The notes below the pieces were generated by a model. The model did no database searches and was not told the origin of the DNA. It saw nothing but the letters and a program-made list of their open reading frames with translations. Both the position numbers and the translations under genes were made by a program. 64,000 nt of DNA from Pestalotiopsis fici W106-1 (Eukaryota; Ascomycota; Sordariomycetes; Amphisphaeriales; Sporocadaceae), in contig NW_006917097.1 of NCBI RefSeq assembly GCF_000516985.1, positions 1,488,001-1,552,000 on the forward strand, read 5' to 3'. Position 1 is the stretch's first letter, and every line of letters begins with the position of its first letter. Shown piece by piece: positions 47,977 to 62,376 of the stretch.

Positions 47977-50900
47977 AGGAGAAAATGTACACGTTTTTTG
48001 ACTATATCCGGTATCTGTAGCCCCGGCACTACGAGCTGTTCTGAGAAGGAAGTCTTGTCTATCGTATTCTCCCCTGATGAACCAAACATATCACAAACAT
48101 CGCATTGTGATTTGACACATGTTTCGAAAACTGGTAGGCTCCTCCTCGATATCCACGATGGTTGAGCAATGTGACCCCCACGGTTCCAAAGAGGGAACAA
48201 GAGGCACAGTACAGAGTAATTACAGGAAGGCAACGTCTGAAAAAGGCACCTAGCTACCGTATCCGCGCCCGCTCCAACCTTATCAACCTTATGTTCCATG
48301 TGGTATTTTCGGACTGGTATGAGCAGGGCTGACAACAGTTATCTTCAACAAGTCAGCCTGCACAATGGGTCTCTTCCCGTGACCATTATCTGACATGCAG
48401 CACCGTTGTTCGCTTTGTTCCCTTGCAAAAAAAAAAAAAAGTATAGCTTTTGGTATATTATTTGCTGGCAAATGGGGCAACATTTACGGGTCTTGCCCCA
48501 GGCAGCGTCGCAGTGGGATGCCAAACCCAGAATGATTGCAAGTGCCGTGTGTGGGCTGTGAAGGAATGGAGAGTAGAGCTCAGCCCCCAAATTCTCGTTT
48601 CGCTTGCTTCGCTTTTTCTGTAATAAAAGGTCGCAGCGGCCTGATAGGTGCGCGCGCGTTCAACGGGGAGGGAGGGGGCCAACAGGTGGTCATCTTTTTT
48701 GGGTTCTGCAAATTCCCTGATTGGCTCCATTTACGTACATACCTTGTGGTAGACTCTGGAAATAGAAAATCGCAACCAACCGGCGACCGCCAAAAACGTA
48801 TAATACTTTGGGATCAGGCAATGACTTACTGCAAGGGGCATTGGGAGCCGATGTGGAATGAGAGAAATATTGCCGAGATATTCGATAAAAATGCAAATCA
48901 AATATAATTTAGCAACCGAATATGGATCGATACTTGTCACATTCATTCAGAACTACTACAGATCGTGTTCTACAGAGTACAGCCAAGATTACGCGACAAA
49001 AGGTGTACCCCAGATTACACCACGTCACGGCAGACCCGACCGGCTGTCATACGTAGTAGTGGCCGTGCTGTTATACACGGCAGCGTATAGTCGGGCGGTG
49101 AATGTTAAATGGGAACTTGGGTCAGCGCATGGCTTTTTGGTGATGGCTAAAAAGTCTCTTGTGGCCTCTTGACGTCGATTTGACATTTGACTATCAGCTT
49201 ACTCAGGTTTTCCGCTGCCATGGATACAAAGTTTTGTGCTGCATGGTTTTAGTCTGGGGTGCACACAAAGGTTGCGATACTTGTCTACACGATAGAATAC
49301 ATTGTGTGGATTTTCTCTCTACTGCTGACTTGCCTCCACGAGTGTGCAACGAGCAGACGTTCCACGGTGAGTTTGGGGGCACTCTCGTGACTAACGATCC
49401 GGAGTCGTGTGGGAAACACAAGTCTGACAGGCTGCGGGGCTTGGGTACGACTGTGGGGGGGAGCTTTATTCGTGACCCGTCGTGATGACCATTGAGGCTT
49501 TTAGGCTTGCCCAAGACTTCTTCAGGCTTCAGCCGGCGATGCAAAAGCGGGATTGCACTGGACGGCGGCTTCGCATGCTGCTCGAGGCTGGCTGGACCCT
49601 GAAAAAGACACACTACACTACGGAACACTGCTTCCATTTCAACAGAACGAGGGGAAATTGTGCCGAGCCGAGGCGTGCTACTGAGCAACGTGATCAACGA
49701 CCAGACAATGGCTGACTCTCACTTGGACGAACTGTGCCCGGAAATTCCGGCCCACTTTCCACCGCCTCAAGGCCTCCTGCCAGCTTTAAGTCCAAATCTA
49801 ACTGTTGATCATTGCAACATTTGCAGATTTCTCAAGCACGGGAATCATTTGATTGAGTTGGCAAAAGTTCACATGTTGTTCAGGCTGATCATCCAAGTAT
49901 GCGACTGCGTACCAAGTTGCACTATATAGACCCACTCCGAATGAATTTTTTTTTGCCTCACATGCCCCATAATTGCAGCAACATTTCATGCATGGAGGGT
50001 CCTCAGGTCGTTTGTGCAAGGGTTTGAGAGGCCTGAAAGCGGAGCTCTTCTTCATGATCGTGCGGGGGATTGAACAAAAAGGCCGGGTAACGCAAAAAGA
50101 GGAAATGCTACATTACCGTGACCCGCCTCGCTTCGCCGTACCTCGGAATAGCCCGGAGAGGCGCTTGTTCCTCTGCTCTTGCTCGTGTCAGCCGGAATAG
50201 CGTTGGTCTGAGTCGCACATTATATAAATGCTCCTGAAGATCTCCCATGTTGTTGTAGCATATGGCACAAATAAGTCCGAATCGTTAACCTGGGCGCCGT
50301 TCCCTTGGGATTCACATGATCGCCTTGCCTCTCGGGGAGATTACCTGCTATCGCTCAACCGACGGTGGCGGACCGAATGAGACGGTCGACTTTTGGAAAT
50401 GCAGGGGATCATCAGGGTCCAAGTCCTCCGCAGTATTGGTTGCCAATGGCCCCGTGATCAAGCAGAAAGACAAGAGTTCTGAAACCTAGGGCGTACGTAC
50501 CTGACAATGCGCGCCGCCAACTGGATAGCTCCGGCGATTTGACGGTACCGCCAACCAAATAGTAGCAGTAGTAGTCACACGTAACACGCTGCGCGGTTTT
50601 TCCCTCTCTCCCGCGATGTGACTATGGCACCATCATGCATAGATGACACCGTCTTGCCCTTACTATGGTGAAAGGTCAGTTCGCCATGCCTAATGTGGAT
50701 AGAGAAGGCCTGGATCGTCTGTTCAATGTTCATCCGACGTTCAGTCTCTTGCCCCGAGGTTCCACGGGTGCCAATATTCTGTGTGCTTTGGAGGGTCATA
50801 AGGAGAGGGTTTTTTTTTTCAGGTTGTGGTGCATGGTATGGTCTGCCGCCTCAAGATGGGAGGGTGGCAAGAACTTTACGAAGCTGTCATGTTGCCTCGC

Positions 50901-52398
50901 TCCACTGTGCAAATGCCAGTTTTTCTGATATGTAGCTACGTGACGGAACCGCGTTGGCATGCAATTAATTGATCACGTCGGTCTCGACAACAATGCGCAT
51001 GGGGGAGCATGTGGTGCCTATCTTACCAACGGTGAGCTCTGGAAGTGTCGAGCCCAGCACTGTCAATTTAGAAGCGGTGCACGACAGGTTGGCAGAGCCT
51101 CAGTTGACGGGCCTGGACTTTTCAGGGGTCCACCCCTTCTATCTTTCAGGGTCCCCTCCCCATTCTTATGCTGCCTGACTGGCTCGACTGGCACTACCCT
51201 ACGCGCAGGAATTGGGCGCAAGAGTTCTAGCATTTAGTCTGGAGGCTGACAGATCTGCAGGATAGCGGATTGGCATCTTCTAGGCGCGTGACGAGGGCAA
51301 TGGTCGGCAAGAAGGGTACCGAAGGTGTAGATAGTCCAATCCGACGATCATAAGGTGTATCTCGAACGCTGGCGGACAAAGTCCGGCGAATCCAAGCCAG
51401 CCAGCAAAGCCCGGCCCATCGTTGGTCAGGGGAACAGAAGACATCCGGTCGTGGAGGGGCTTCTCTATGCAAATACCATGGCTATGAAACAGTAACACAA
51501 ACTGAGATTAGCAGGCTTGTAGACAATAGATCTGATGCGCCAGGCCCCGTTGGCAAACGCACGACGGCGAAATATCGCCATTGTCATACGACGCCTCCGT
51601 CTGAAGAAGGTCACCTGGCCAGGGTCGATATAAAACAAAGCTTAAAGGGTCCAATGTCCAGAAGCCAGAAGCAGCACCACGTGGGCCTAGCGACGTCTGC
51701 AGCCTATGGCACATGGTAGATTGCTATAACTTGCCCATTTACCAATTCGGATCAAATTAGGCTTAATCCAGGCACTAGGGAATTCATCCCCGACTTTCTT
51801 AGTCCACACTACGAGTTAGATGGTCAGTCTTCTTGTACCATTGGAAATCAAATACAATTCAATACAATGCAGAATTAAATCCTAGAAGACGTTTAATCGT
51901 GATTGAAAATAACGGTCCAGGGATAACCAACTAACTCCCCGGTGGAGGGGACGGGGCAGCACAGCTGTGACTTTCGCGAGGGCGGGGAAGATCTACGCTC
52001 ATGATGTTAGAATTAGACCGAGATTCTCCGTCCACACAGAACCAGGACATTGTTCAGGGCTACGTCGAACACTCCCCAAATACAGACATCCGCCGTCGCG
52101 GCGCATCTCGTCTAAAATATGAATGCAAGGCTGCCAATCCTCATCCTCAAAGGACGCTGCGTATGCAACATTCCTGCCCTTCTCCTCCAGGGGGCCGAGA
52201 CTAGCACTACAGAATGGTGACCGGTGGGCCCAGGCGTTATTCCTCGCGCACAGTAAGTGCGGATGGGAATAGACTCCTTTCGGCGCAGCTAGGATTCAGG
52301 GGACCTGGACCGAGACCGCGACACCGGTAAGGAGATCGATCCCACCGGAATCTCAAGCAAATGGTGTGGGCGCAAAAGCTGTAACTTGATTTTGGGGG

Positions 52399-52418
52399 CG
52401 ACGACGACGACGACGACA
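52399..52418. repeat. Short ACG trinucleotide repeat
   Basis: About six copies of GAC/ACG in tandem in intergenic DNA; no reading frame around it looks real. Confidence 0.6.
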
Positions 52419-54750
52419 ACGAAGACACATGCCTCACGGCACACCATGGGTTTCTTCTTTTTTGCATCCTCCATCTCATCTGACAAAGCCACTGCGTAGC
52501 TGGCGCCATAACCCATGTTGTCCCCAAATAGACTTTATTTGCAAAACCACTGTGATTGTATTGGCCTTGCTGGACGGTAATTTTCTAACCGTTTGATCCA
52601 AGTGTGACGAGGAAAATCTGCGTAATTTTTCCGTCGTCTGGTGTTTCGAACCCGTTATCACATCCCGCTGCTGCCAACCACCATAGGTCACACTGGGGCT
52701 CAAATCGTTACTGGCGCTGGATCAAGGTAGAACAAGATCCAGACTCTAATGGCCAATACAGAGTACACTCCAGCGGAGCTGAGAGATGCAGTCAGTCGAT
52801 CCGGCATGTGGGGAAATGTAGCGAACATCTATCCCCATGTCGCTCGCAGGGCTGGGAGGGGGGATCGATGCCCCCCCAGGAGGTCCACCACATTGCCAAA
52901 CTGCTGGAACCGGGTAAAGTCTCGGGGAGGGCACTAGATAGTTCGTGGTGGCTCACGACCATTATTGAATATTTGTCCTCTCATCATTTTTCTGTTTTAT
53001 TTCCAACATTTCATTCCTTGCACAGGTACATGTCGAATATGTAGAAATATAAATTCAAAAATGCTTATTTCCCAATGGCAATGTACATAGTAAGCAGGGT
53101 GCAGCGCCTCTTTGCAAGCCACGCGCCGGAGCAAAAGCATTGCTTCTGGCTGTCTGGCTGCACTCAAATATAGTGCACATTTACCTTAGTCCCGCGGGTC
53201 GCCCTCCCTTTCTCCGGGGAACGGGCTCCGGGACCACACCCCCCATGCTTTGCATTGTGCCCACCGTTCCACGATTAATTGATGGGCACATTTCTTTATT
53301 TGCTGCACTTCCAATGACCCGGTATTTGTAGTATATTGTACCGCATGAGCCAGTTGACTTGCAGTGCACGGCTTGGGTAGACAGGGCAGGCAGGGGCAAA
53401 AGAGAGAGAGAGGGAGGGACAGGGAAAAAAGGAAGACAGAATGATGGCAGATGACAATAAACTCCCTTCCCCACTCTCTGTGGGGAAGAAAGGCGTTTAC
53501 ACAGTCCGGAAAGGAAAGCAAATAACGGCGTCGCATGTTTGCGTGGATCAGGGGAGGGTTCAGGGCCTGGATTTGCAGAGAAACAACTTTCTCTGTATTT
53601 CTCTCTTGACGCATCGCGTTTTCTTGACTGGCAAGATAATACGAGCCCCATCTTTTTTTTTGGCGCCCCTGAGAAGGATGTGGCCATATGTGCATGCCGC
53701 ATAGATCTAGACATGACCCAGAAAGCAAACAAGTCCAGTTCGCCTTCTCGGTGGAGCTGATCGATGGCCCTGTCGATCGGGTTCAGGTTGCAGAAGCCCA
53801 CTGTCGTTGATCACTACTTATTTCTTGGTCAAAAATATCATGCGTCATGTCACTACTCACTCTTTTGCAAAGGGCTGAACATTTGCGACATAATAATTCT
53901 TGTGTCTTTAATCGTTGCTTTCAAGACCTGTCAAATATAGGGAAAAGGGAATATTGATCCTGGTTGCATACAGGCTTCTGCGGCTGGAGTGGCATTGCTG
54001 GCTGAGACTTTTGGAGTAGCTCAATAACGCTCCCTCCTCCCAGCCAGCCAGGCTATGGAAAGCAACGGCTGCTACTCATAACAAAAAAAGAAGCACGGCC
54101 TGATTTTATGCTTTGCTCCAACAGACTTTTTGCTTTTCGAGTTGAACGCTGCGTGGCTTGGGGTAGCGAGATGGCCTATTATCCCTTCACATGAAATGAC
54201 AACCACCCCATTCGTGTGGAATATCTGTGCGACCATGAATTAAATACCGGGGAGCTGTCATCCGGGGAGCCGTAGCGCAATCTGCTGCCGGGAACATGTC
54301 ATCTTTTGTATCGACAATAAACGTGTTTGTATCAGGCTGTGATGAGGTACTTGAACGCACAATGACAATACAGGAGTTGGAAAAGCAAGAAACCAGGAAA
54401 GCAAAGGGGGGGGAAACAAAAGTCAATCAAATTATGTACCACAACTATTATGCACTGAGCAGCAATAACCTCTTGGTGGGAAAACCAAGCTGCTGTCTAT
54501 CAAACCAATTCAAACATGGTGACGTTTGTCATGGTGTTTTCAGTGGCCACTTGCAATATTGCATCTGCGTAAGCTCAGTCGTAACCATGTAAGCAGCCCG
54601 GCACGGGTAGTTAAAATCTGTAGTGGCACGACCTCGACTGTGCACGAGTGCCGGCTTTGCCATAAGCCGGGACATTGGGCGGTTGAGGGTTCACGATGAT
54701 ATAACAAGGCAGTTTTACATGGAATCGATAAAGTAAGGATATCAACTTCC

Positions 54751-54765
54751 ATATATATATATATA
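54751..54765. repeat. AT dinucleotide repeat
   Basis: About seven AT units in tandem in the gene-free region. Confidence 0.7.
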
Positions 54766-55719
54766 GTTGAAAGCCGTGGGCAGTAGTCGTCGTTACCTAG
54801 CAATACACTTGCGTGGGGTACGAAATCATCAGAAGAATGCCCTCTGTTCAGAGAGACACATGCACTGCAAGCAACGCTGGCCCCGCCCTATGTAATGTAG
54901 TGGCTGCAACCCTACCATGTGAGTGGTTGTGCTCTGCCGAACTCTTTTGCGCGCGCGGCTGCTCCTGAACCAGCTTCCGGGAACTAAGGCAGCTCCAAAT
55001 CGTATTTTTGGCTTTTCGGCTCTTGGCTTTTTTCATTCGTCCTTTCTTTTTTTGAACAGGTAAATCGAACAGAATTCGGAAAAAAACAAGGTTGGAGCCA
55101 TGTTTGCCAGTTGTTCCTGCATGTCCGATTAGCTAATTTTTGAAAGACCCTTTTTAGTTTTTATTTTCCTTCTTAAATTTGCAGGTCTGAGCGGAACGAT
55201 GCATGCGAGCGGCGGAAGAGGGAGAGACGCTGAGCGGAAGCAGATCCCGTGCCGCAGCATGTTACGATGATAGGTAACAAAGCAAGCAAGAAAAACGGTA
55301 TATCCAACATGTCGTGCCATGGCTAACGCACAGTGGCATTTCTTTGTGGGCGCGCGTCACAATATCATCCCGAATGAGAATAAGTCATAGATCGAAGCTT
55401 CTCCTCAAACCTTGAAACGCCTCTTGTCAACGTTTTGTAAAAGAGAGTTTGCGTTTGGGGCATTTCATCCTGCGGCCAACCGTTGAAATGTTGTAGACAC
55501 TGTTTGAATGATGTAACAGAGATTAGGATGCGTAACTTTGTGCAACGGGGGGTTTAGGGAGGGAGGCCAGGGGTGGTTCACACCCTTGGCACCGGGGGAT
55601 TTGAGACCCCCCTGCTTACCAGGAATCCGGGGAAGAGAGCCGGATTCAAAGTCATAAAGTGACAGGAATCGGAAATAGATCGACCATCGACGGCGGTTGG
55701 CGGAAACGAGAGGAGGGAG

Positions 55720-55737
55720 AAAAAAAAAAAAAAAAAA
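55720..55737. repeat. Poly-A tract of 18 bases
   Basis: Eighteen consecutive A on the plus strand in the gene-free region, after a purine-rich stretch. Confidence 0.75.
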
Positions 55738-58700
55738 CCTGTCACCCCTCACAACTCTCTGTGGTTATTATAGTGTTTTCTTCTTGTCGCCATGTTTCGT
55801 AAGGAAATCAAAAGACAATGCAATGCTCGCGTGTGTGCATTATGTTGCAGTACAAACGGGCAACTGAGTTGTTGTTAGTATCATTCAGTGCGACTGCCAC
55901 CACACAGTAGTAAAGCCGTATTGCAGTGTAGAATAAGAGCCGGACTGCGCCGTACGCGCATAGAAGGCGGAGTTCTTGTCGGGCTTCCAGAAGCTCATTA
56001 TCTGCCATGCTTATAACTAGGGAGAGTTATTCCTGATGATATATACCAATGCATTAATATACCCTTGGTGGTGGTGAGCCACGGCCTGGGGTAATGTACC
56101 TACCTAGGTGTGTGCTCTTTAGATATCGGATCAAGATAATGCGAGCTGTCACCGAGATGTCGTTTCGGGACTAAGGTCAGCACACCATCTACCTAGTATA
56201 AAGTACACACACCTTGTTGGCTTGAGGGGAGGGCGGCGGCACACACCCCTCCCCATGTTCAAGCCCGGGCTGTCACCCTCCTCGGTGGTCCAAAGAATTG
56301 CGTGGGGGTTCCCTCTGTCGCATCCCGCGGCGCCTGCAGTGTTCCGCGGTTGGATCGCGCAGAGACTCCAAAGAAACGCAATGGAGACGTGACAGGGGGC
56401 ACCGAGTTGTTACATGGCCGCCAGAAGCGAATGTATTCGACGCTGCCCTTCTTAAGGGGCCCCCTGGATCTTTAAAGGATTCTTGCTTGTCCATACGTTT
56501 GGTTCTCTGACCATTTTAATTACCAGCACATGTCATATGACTTTGGCCTGCTTTTGGTATTTGCGGTCGTTGGGCAGCATCTATTCGACCCTCTTTTGAT
56601 TGATACAGGCGGGGGGCTCAAATCGATTGGGGGTGCTGGTACGACCTGAGTGATCATTGCTAATATCCATTTACTCCTGTAAATTTTGCTACTGCTGCAA
56701 TGTATTAGCCACATACAAGGAAGGAAAAACTAACTTTCCCTCTCTTTTTCCTACCCCCTAGCCCTTTGACTGCTGGTTGCAAATGATTGAAAATTCAAGA
56801 ATGCGACATGTGTACGGTAGTAGTAGAACGCGTCAAGCAATGCGCCCAGGCTTCCCAGTAGAGCGGGTCAACATCCCTCCACATTCTGTTACCGTGATTT
56901 CTTGGTATGTTACAGTCGCAACCGTGCTTTGCGAACGTCTTATCAGGCTCTCTTCTCCATGAGGCTGGAATAGGTCATTGCGTAGTGGAATCATACCGTA
57001 ACAGTAGAGTTATATGCATTGTCTTTGTCATACTGCCAAAAGCAGACATGTCCTGACACAGAGACGGACGAAAACAGGCACCGCTCCTATCTAGAGTAGA
57101 TATGGATAGACATTCTGCCTCCACCTTGGCACTCCACGCAAAGCGCAACGTCAATGCTATTTCCGGGAGCGTTATGGGAACCACACAACGGAGCCGGTGT
57201 AACTCTGTCTGTAGTAATTGTGCCATACCGCAAATGGATGATTAAAAGAAAAAGAACATGGGATATCATGTCTCTATTTTCTAGAAGCCGTGGTCGAAAC
57301 CTCCCCCAGCCTAGCATGGCAGCCTCGGTCAACCACATACTGGCCTGCCCGATCCGGCAATGAAGCCGGCGGGTGGCTGAACCGATAACGCTTTCTAGCA
57401 GAAAAAAAAAAGACGAGATGAAAGGAATGAGAGACCCTGGGCGTTCGAATTCCTCCGTTGGGTCAATCGCCAGCGCCTGGACCGGTCAAGAGACTCTGCC
57501 AAGATGGTCGTCAAGAGTGCAAACAACGTGGCATGCCTGCTTTTGCAGCGCTCGCTTGCTGTTTATTTGGTAAATAAATGTGAACGTGACAGACAGGCGG
57601 CTAGGGCAAGTCAAGCGACGCATTAAGCGAGGGCTCATATGCTGCTCAAAGTTCGGCCCTGATTTCAATCCATGATACAAACGCATATGATTGTGATTGC
57701 GATTGCGAGTGTGTGTCTGTCCGGCCATAGTGGTATTGAGCAGGAATGCGCAGTTCTCATAAGTAGGTACTACTAAAAGCTGGCTTGGATTTTGAATAAG
57801 CGACTACATACGATAAACAGAAGCGATTGGTACAAAGCCGGCCTATCATTTAATGGTGCTGGAACATTGCTTCACGTCGCAACTTGACAGGCCATGGCCT
57901 GATGAATTACCTGGGGCAAGGAAACGCCTTATAAAACACTCAGCCTTGCCAGGTTCGTAAGAGTCCTACGCCTCTGCATGTGAATGGATGCAACTCGCTC
58001 GGATGATTCCCAATAACCGACCTGGTAGCGATCACTGTGATAGTGTTTTAGACTGGGAGAGGAAATGGGGCGCCCCGGAAGTGAGCACGGTAAATGCATA
58101 CTTCTCCGAGGTGGATCCTCTATTGGTCCAGGTCTCCGACGGCGCGCCGCCATAGCTTACGCAACAGAGCCGTGAATGCTTGCCCGCTAGATTTGATAGG
58201 ATCTCACTGTCCCAGCTATCAGAGTTGCTGATGATGATCCCGGAATGAGCCCAGTGAATAATACGAAGCGCCGTGCCGAGACTAAATTAAACGAGGATTG
58301 CCCATATTGCTCTACCTGGGATTATGGTCTTGTGAAAAGAAAAGCCTTGTGTGAGATGATAATTGTTTTATCATGTAGAGTTTTTTGCCTTTTCGGTTAC
58401 AAATGACATATGCCTGTCACGAGCTGTCACGAAAAAGTGCTGGTCGCCCATTCGGCCGGCCATCAAGCGGAAGCGACAGCGCCAATACATTCATTACCTT
58501 GGGGTGTCGGCCTTTTGCTTCTGCGGGCTTGGGCCAAGGCAGTCTGGTTGCTGTGTGCCTAGGTAATGTAGGTACCTACTACTGTGTAGAAAGATGGGCA
58601 AGGTAGTGGTTTCCTATGGCACGATGCGGCGCAGATACTTTTTACCGAGGACAAGGGCGTAGGGAAACCAATCCGCCCAGGCTAGCTAGGTACTCATGCC

Positions 58701-60281
58701 GGCATTTGTATCATCAGAGCGCCTCTTGTTGTAGTAGCGCATACGGGGGATAATTTCTTGACGTCTTGTGTCGTCGCTGTGGTTAATTACCTTGGTCCTA
58801 GGTTAGATGGACCGGCGCAGTGGAATGCATTCCGTCAGATGGTCAGTGGACCGCTCAATGACTTGGCTGTCTGTGGTTCTCCGACCTGCTACTATGTGTA
58901 CAATTTGGCCGCGGAGGGTCTGTCGGCCTAGCCACCCGAGGCTGAGCCAACAAAACGTTCAGGTGACCACGAGTTTCATGCGGAGAAATGGGACAATCCC
59001 CCCCAGGGAGGTCGCTGCTATGAAATGAACGCTATGAGGCAATTCCCCAGGCTGGTGCACCATCACTACGTACCTGGGCAATCCTCACCCCAGTCTGTTG
59101 CAGCGTTCCCACCGAGACATGCTCACGGGAACGGGAAAGAAAAATGCCAGCGCATCAGTGGCAGATTCACGGGATCTTTGGGGTATGTAGCCTTATGCTG
59201 CGGAATAGTACACTGCTCAATCATACTATGCCAACATTATGCTGTAAGCGACATCGTGTTGGTCACTTCTTTTTTTCTTCCTCTTTCGTTGCGGGACGTG
59301 ATCGGTTGCGCACGTGTCTGCCTGATATGCAGCATGGCGTTTTTCTTTTCTCCATGAATGTCGTTGAAACTGGAATATGGAAAGTGAAGCCTGGACGTTT
59401 GCGGGTTCAACATGCCGATGTCGTGTACAGGTAGGGACTCGCGAAATGAACTGCTAGTACTTCGTACCTTTGATGATTTTACAACTTGAAAATAAATCCA
59501 CAGTAGAAGGCCATCGTTGCTAATGCGGTGGTCTCATGTGGCGTGGCCCCCATTTTTCTTTGCCTGAAGAATAGACAGAAAAGATGGACAGACCACATAC
59601 ACAGACATCTGGACCCCGTAACGAGACTCAGTCTACACTATCCCCACAATAGCAACGGCCAGCCAAATCCAGCCAGTGCGGGGAAAGACACAGGAATCCT
59701 GAATAGGCGTCACGAGGCCAGCACCTGAGCGCGCAGCACTGGCCGTCTTCAGCGGAAATAGAGCCAACGAGCGATCGCTTTCGCGGGGTCACGTCACATC
59801 TAGAACCTGGTGTCAGCACACAGCGCATTTGCCAACACTTCTGGCCCTTTGGTCAAGTGCTGTCCAGAAGCTTTGCTGTCACTGTGGTCCAGCCCACTCA
59901 GGTGTCTCTGAAACATGGACAAAGAAAATGGTATTGTTGTTGGGCCGCCAAATTTCGCCATTGGGGCGGCATGGTAGGCAGATAGGCAATATGAACAGAC
60001 TTTGCCTTGTTATGTGGTCTGCTTTTTTGGAGGGGAGTTTCCTGTCCCCAGGTGTTGTTGCCGCCTCCCTACCTGACCTAAACAGCGATTCTCTGATACG
60101 AGGCCTGCGAGGCAGACAGACACCACCACGCCATGTGGCATTGATCAAAGTACGAGTCGGAAACAGATGGATGATCTGCCGGCTCTTCTTGCAGAGCTGC
60201 TGGATATTTACTGCGTACGGAATCTATTCATGTGGACATCTGTGCGTCCGCTTGCCGTTCCGAATAGAGATGCTTGCGTTG

Positions 60282-60288
<7 letters not shown>

Positions 60289-60332
<44 letters not shown>
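60289..60332. repeat. GT dinucleotide microsatellite, about 22 units
   Basis: Perfect (GT) repeat of about 44 bases flanked by imperfect units (GTGTAT before, GTGCGTGTGC after). The ORFs crossing it encode Val-Cys or Thr-His runs and are artefacts of the repeat. It should be length-variable between isolates. Confidence 0.9.
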
Positions 60333-60338
<6 letters not shown>

Positions 60339-61935
60339 GCGTATAATGGACTTCTTCCGTACGAATAAAACTACGTAGGTGCAATTCCATGGTGGTAACG
60401 AAAACGGCACCAAGCGCAACCCAGACGGCAACTTTACTTCCCTGCTCACCTGTTGGTTTCGGGGAAGTAGGAACAACGACCCTAGCGCAACAACCGTCGG
60501 CAGAAAGCCAAGATCAGCGAGACCTGTCACATATCGTAACAAACAGGAACGAGCCATGTTCAATTCACATATTCATCACCGCAGGGCTACTTGGCTACAG
60601 GCTGTCGGCTTGTTCGCTATCTCTTGTCACAGTGTACTACATACTACTAGGAATACCAGACCATTAGAAGTGATCCTACAAGTGAGTGGAAACGGTCTAC
60701 TACTACTTTCACCGCAGTGGCAGAAATTTCCGAATAGGGCATTCATTGACGATTAGCGGGTGGATTCGAAACTCTAGCTACCGAAAGACAACTCAAGAGT
60801 CCTATCGAGTCATGGTGAATCTGAATAATGAATTCCAGGCCAATTAAGCCTCGTGCCGTGTTGCGGAAGAATATTTAACGCAAAAGGGATCATTCCGACG
60901 GCCTTGCAAGGCTTGATAGAGTTGCAAAAGTTATTAGGATGTTCTAATGAGAGACGGCATCACCGAGCCGGGACGACGCGAAAAACGGACGTGCTGCGGT
61001 CGTAATGGCATCCGTTCATCAAGCCGCGGCCAGAAGTCATTCCATCGCAACACGACCAACTGGGAAGCCGCAGTTGACCATGACCAGAGTGCTACAAGTC
61101 GTATATCCATACCTAGGTTGCCTCACGTTTGATTGCCTTTGTCACTGCTTTAGAGTGGTAGTATACACACTTGGAGCCCATTGGCAAGATTATTCGCTCC
61201 AGATGCGGCGAGGTCATCGCCATTGTGACCAGGACCCGTGCTTGAAACGGCGAGAGAGGCTGGACTTTGCCGACTGTGGACACTGAAATCCACTTGGCCG
61301 GACGAGCTCAGGGCAACGAGGTCACAGATTGAAGAATATCGTCCCTCTGCTTTGCGCTTGTGGAGTCATACGCGTTATTGCCAACGAACTTTTGGTGGAT
61401 GGGCAAGAGAGAGGGATTGCAATTGACCGGCGCTGTCCCGGCGCTTTGTTCCAAGGGGATTGCAAGCGCATTGCCTGATCAGATGAATATTGCCGTTTTT
61501 GCATCTAGCTGTCACGCTAAAAACAGTCTCTAACTTTTTTGAGCACAGAGAGCTAGCACTGCTGGCGGAGGGACCAGGTGCACCTGGCCAAAAGCACCAC
61601 GGCAAAGCGGTAGAATTGCGTGTCGAGCCCAAGGAGGTACGTCGAGCGCCGCGGTGATTTCGCCGGTTCCTAGAGTACCCCTCCCTCTCTTTCAATCAAT
61701 TCCCCCCATTTCCCAAGAATCGGTTCTCCCCTTGATCCCAGTTGCGCCACCCATCAGAAGGAAAGAAAAAGGTACGTACTAATAGATTGCACCACGTAGG
61801 GGTACGTACCTTGTCTGACTCGCCGAGTACGTACCCCTAAGTACCGCGTCCTGGTGCGCTACAGCGGGCCCTGGAGAGGTACTTACACCGCAATTCATTC
61901 TTTCATCCATTCAATTCAGTCAGGCCCCAGGACCC

Positions 61936-62376
61936 ATGTCCCACTTGCCCACACGCCCACCCGACGCCTCTGCCTCTGCTCCGCTCCATCATATCAAAAG
62001 CCAGCCGACGCACGAACAAGAAGAAGCGCAACTCCACCTACACATACACACAACTCTACTTACATATGTACACTCAGCAACCCACTCCCCGTTGTCTGGT
62101 TTAGTTTCTCCTCAACTCCAGATTCGACTAACGAACCGATCTCCTCAACGACCGATCCGATCCGTCGTTGTGTATGAGAGGGAAAAAAAAGAACAAAGAC
62201 GACGACGACGACGAGCTTTCGACCGCTATCAACGTCTCCCCTCCATATCTACCTCGTCGACACAAGAGGTGATATCGTCTACACTTTGCGCCGGGTCGCA
62301 CTCAAGTACTCCACCGCCTGGCACGGCTACTTCTTACCGCTCAACGACAAAAGGCTCATGGGAAGCTATTGATTGA
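61936..62376 (+). other. Possible upstream ORF in the leader of the 62503 gene
   Basis: 146 codons starting at 61936 and ending 126 bp before the main ATG. The translation is rich in Pro, Ser, Thr, His and Arg with no domain, and the DNA is C/T-rich then A-rich as in fungal leaders. If transcription starts upstream of 61936 it would be a long uORF that lowers translation of the regulator. It may equally be chance. Confidence 0.2.

Noticed and set aside
49203..49697. 164-codon minus-strand ORF
   Set aside because: No motif, no plausible flanking exons, and opposite-strand ORFs of similar size cover the same bases.
53181..53801. 206-codon minus-strand ORF in the gene-free region
   Set aside because: Low-complexity Pro/Ser/Leu composition, a competing overlapping ORF of similar length in another frame, no motif.
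59829..60368. 179-codon plus-strand ORF ending in a Val-Cys run
   Set aside because: The end is created by the GT microsatellite and the rest has no protein-like features.
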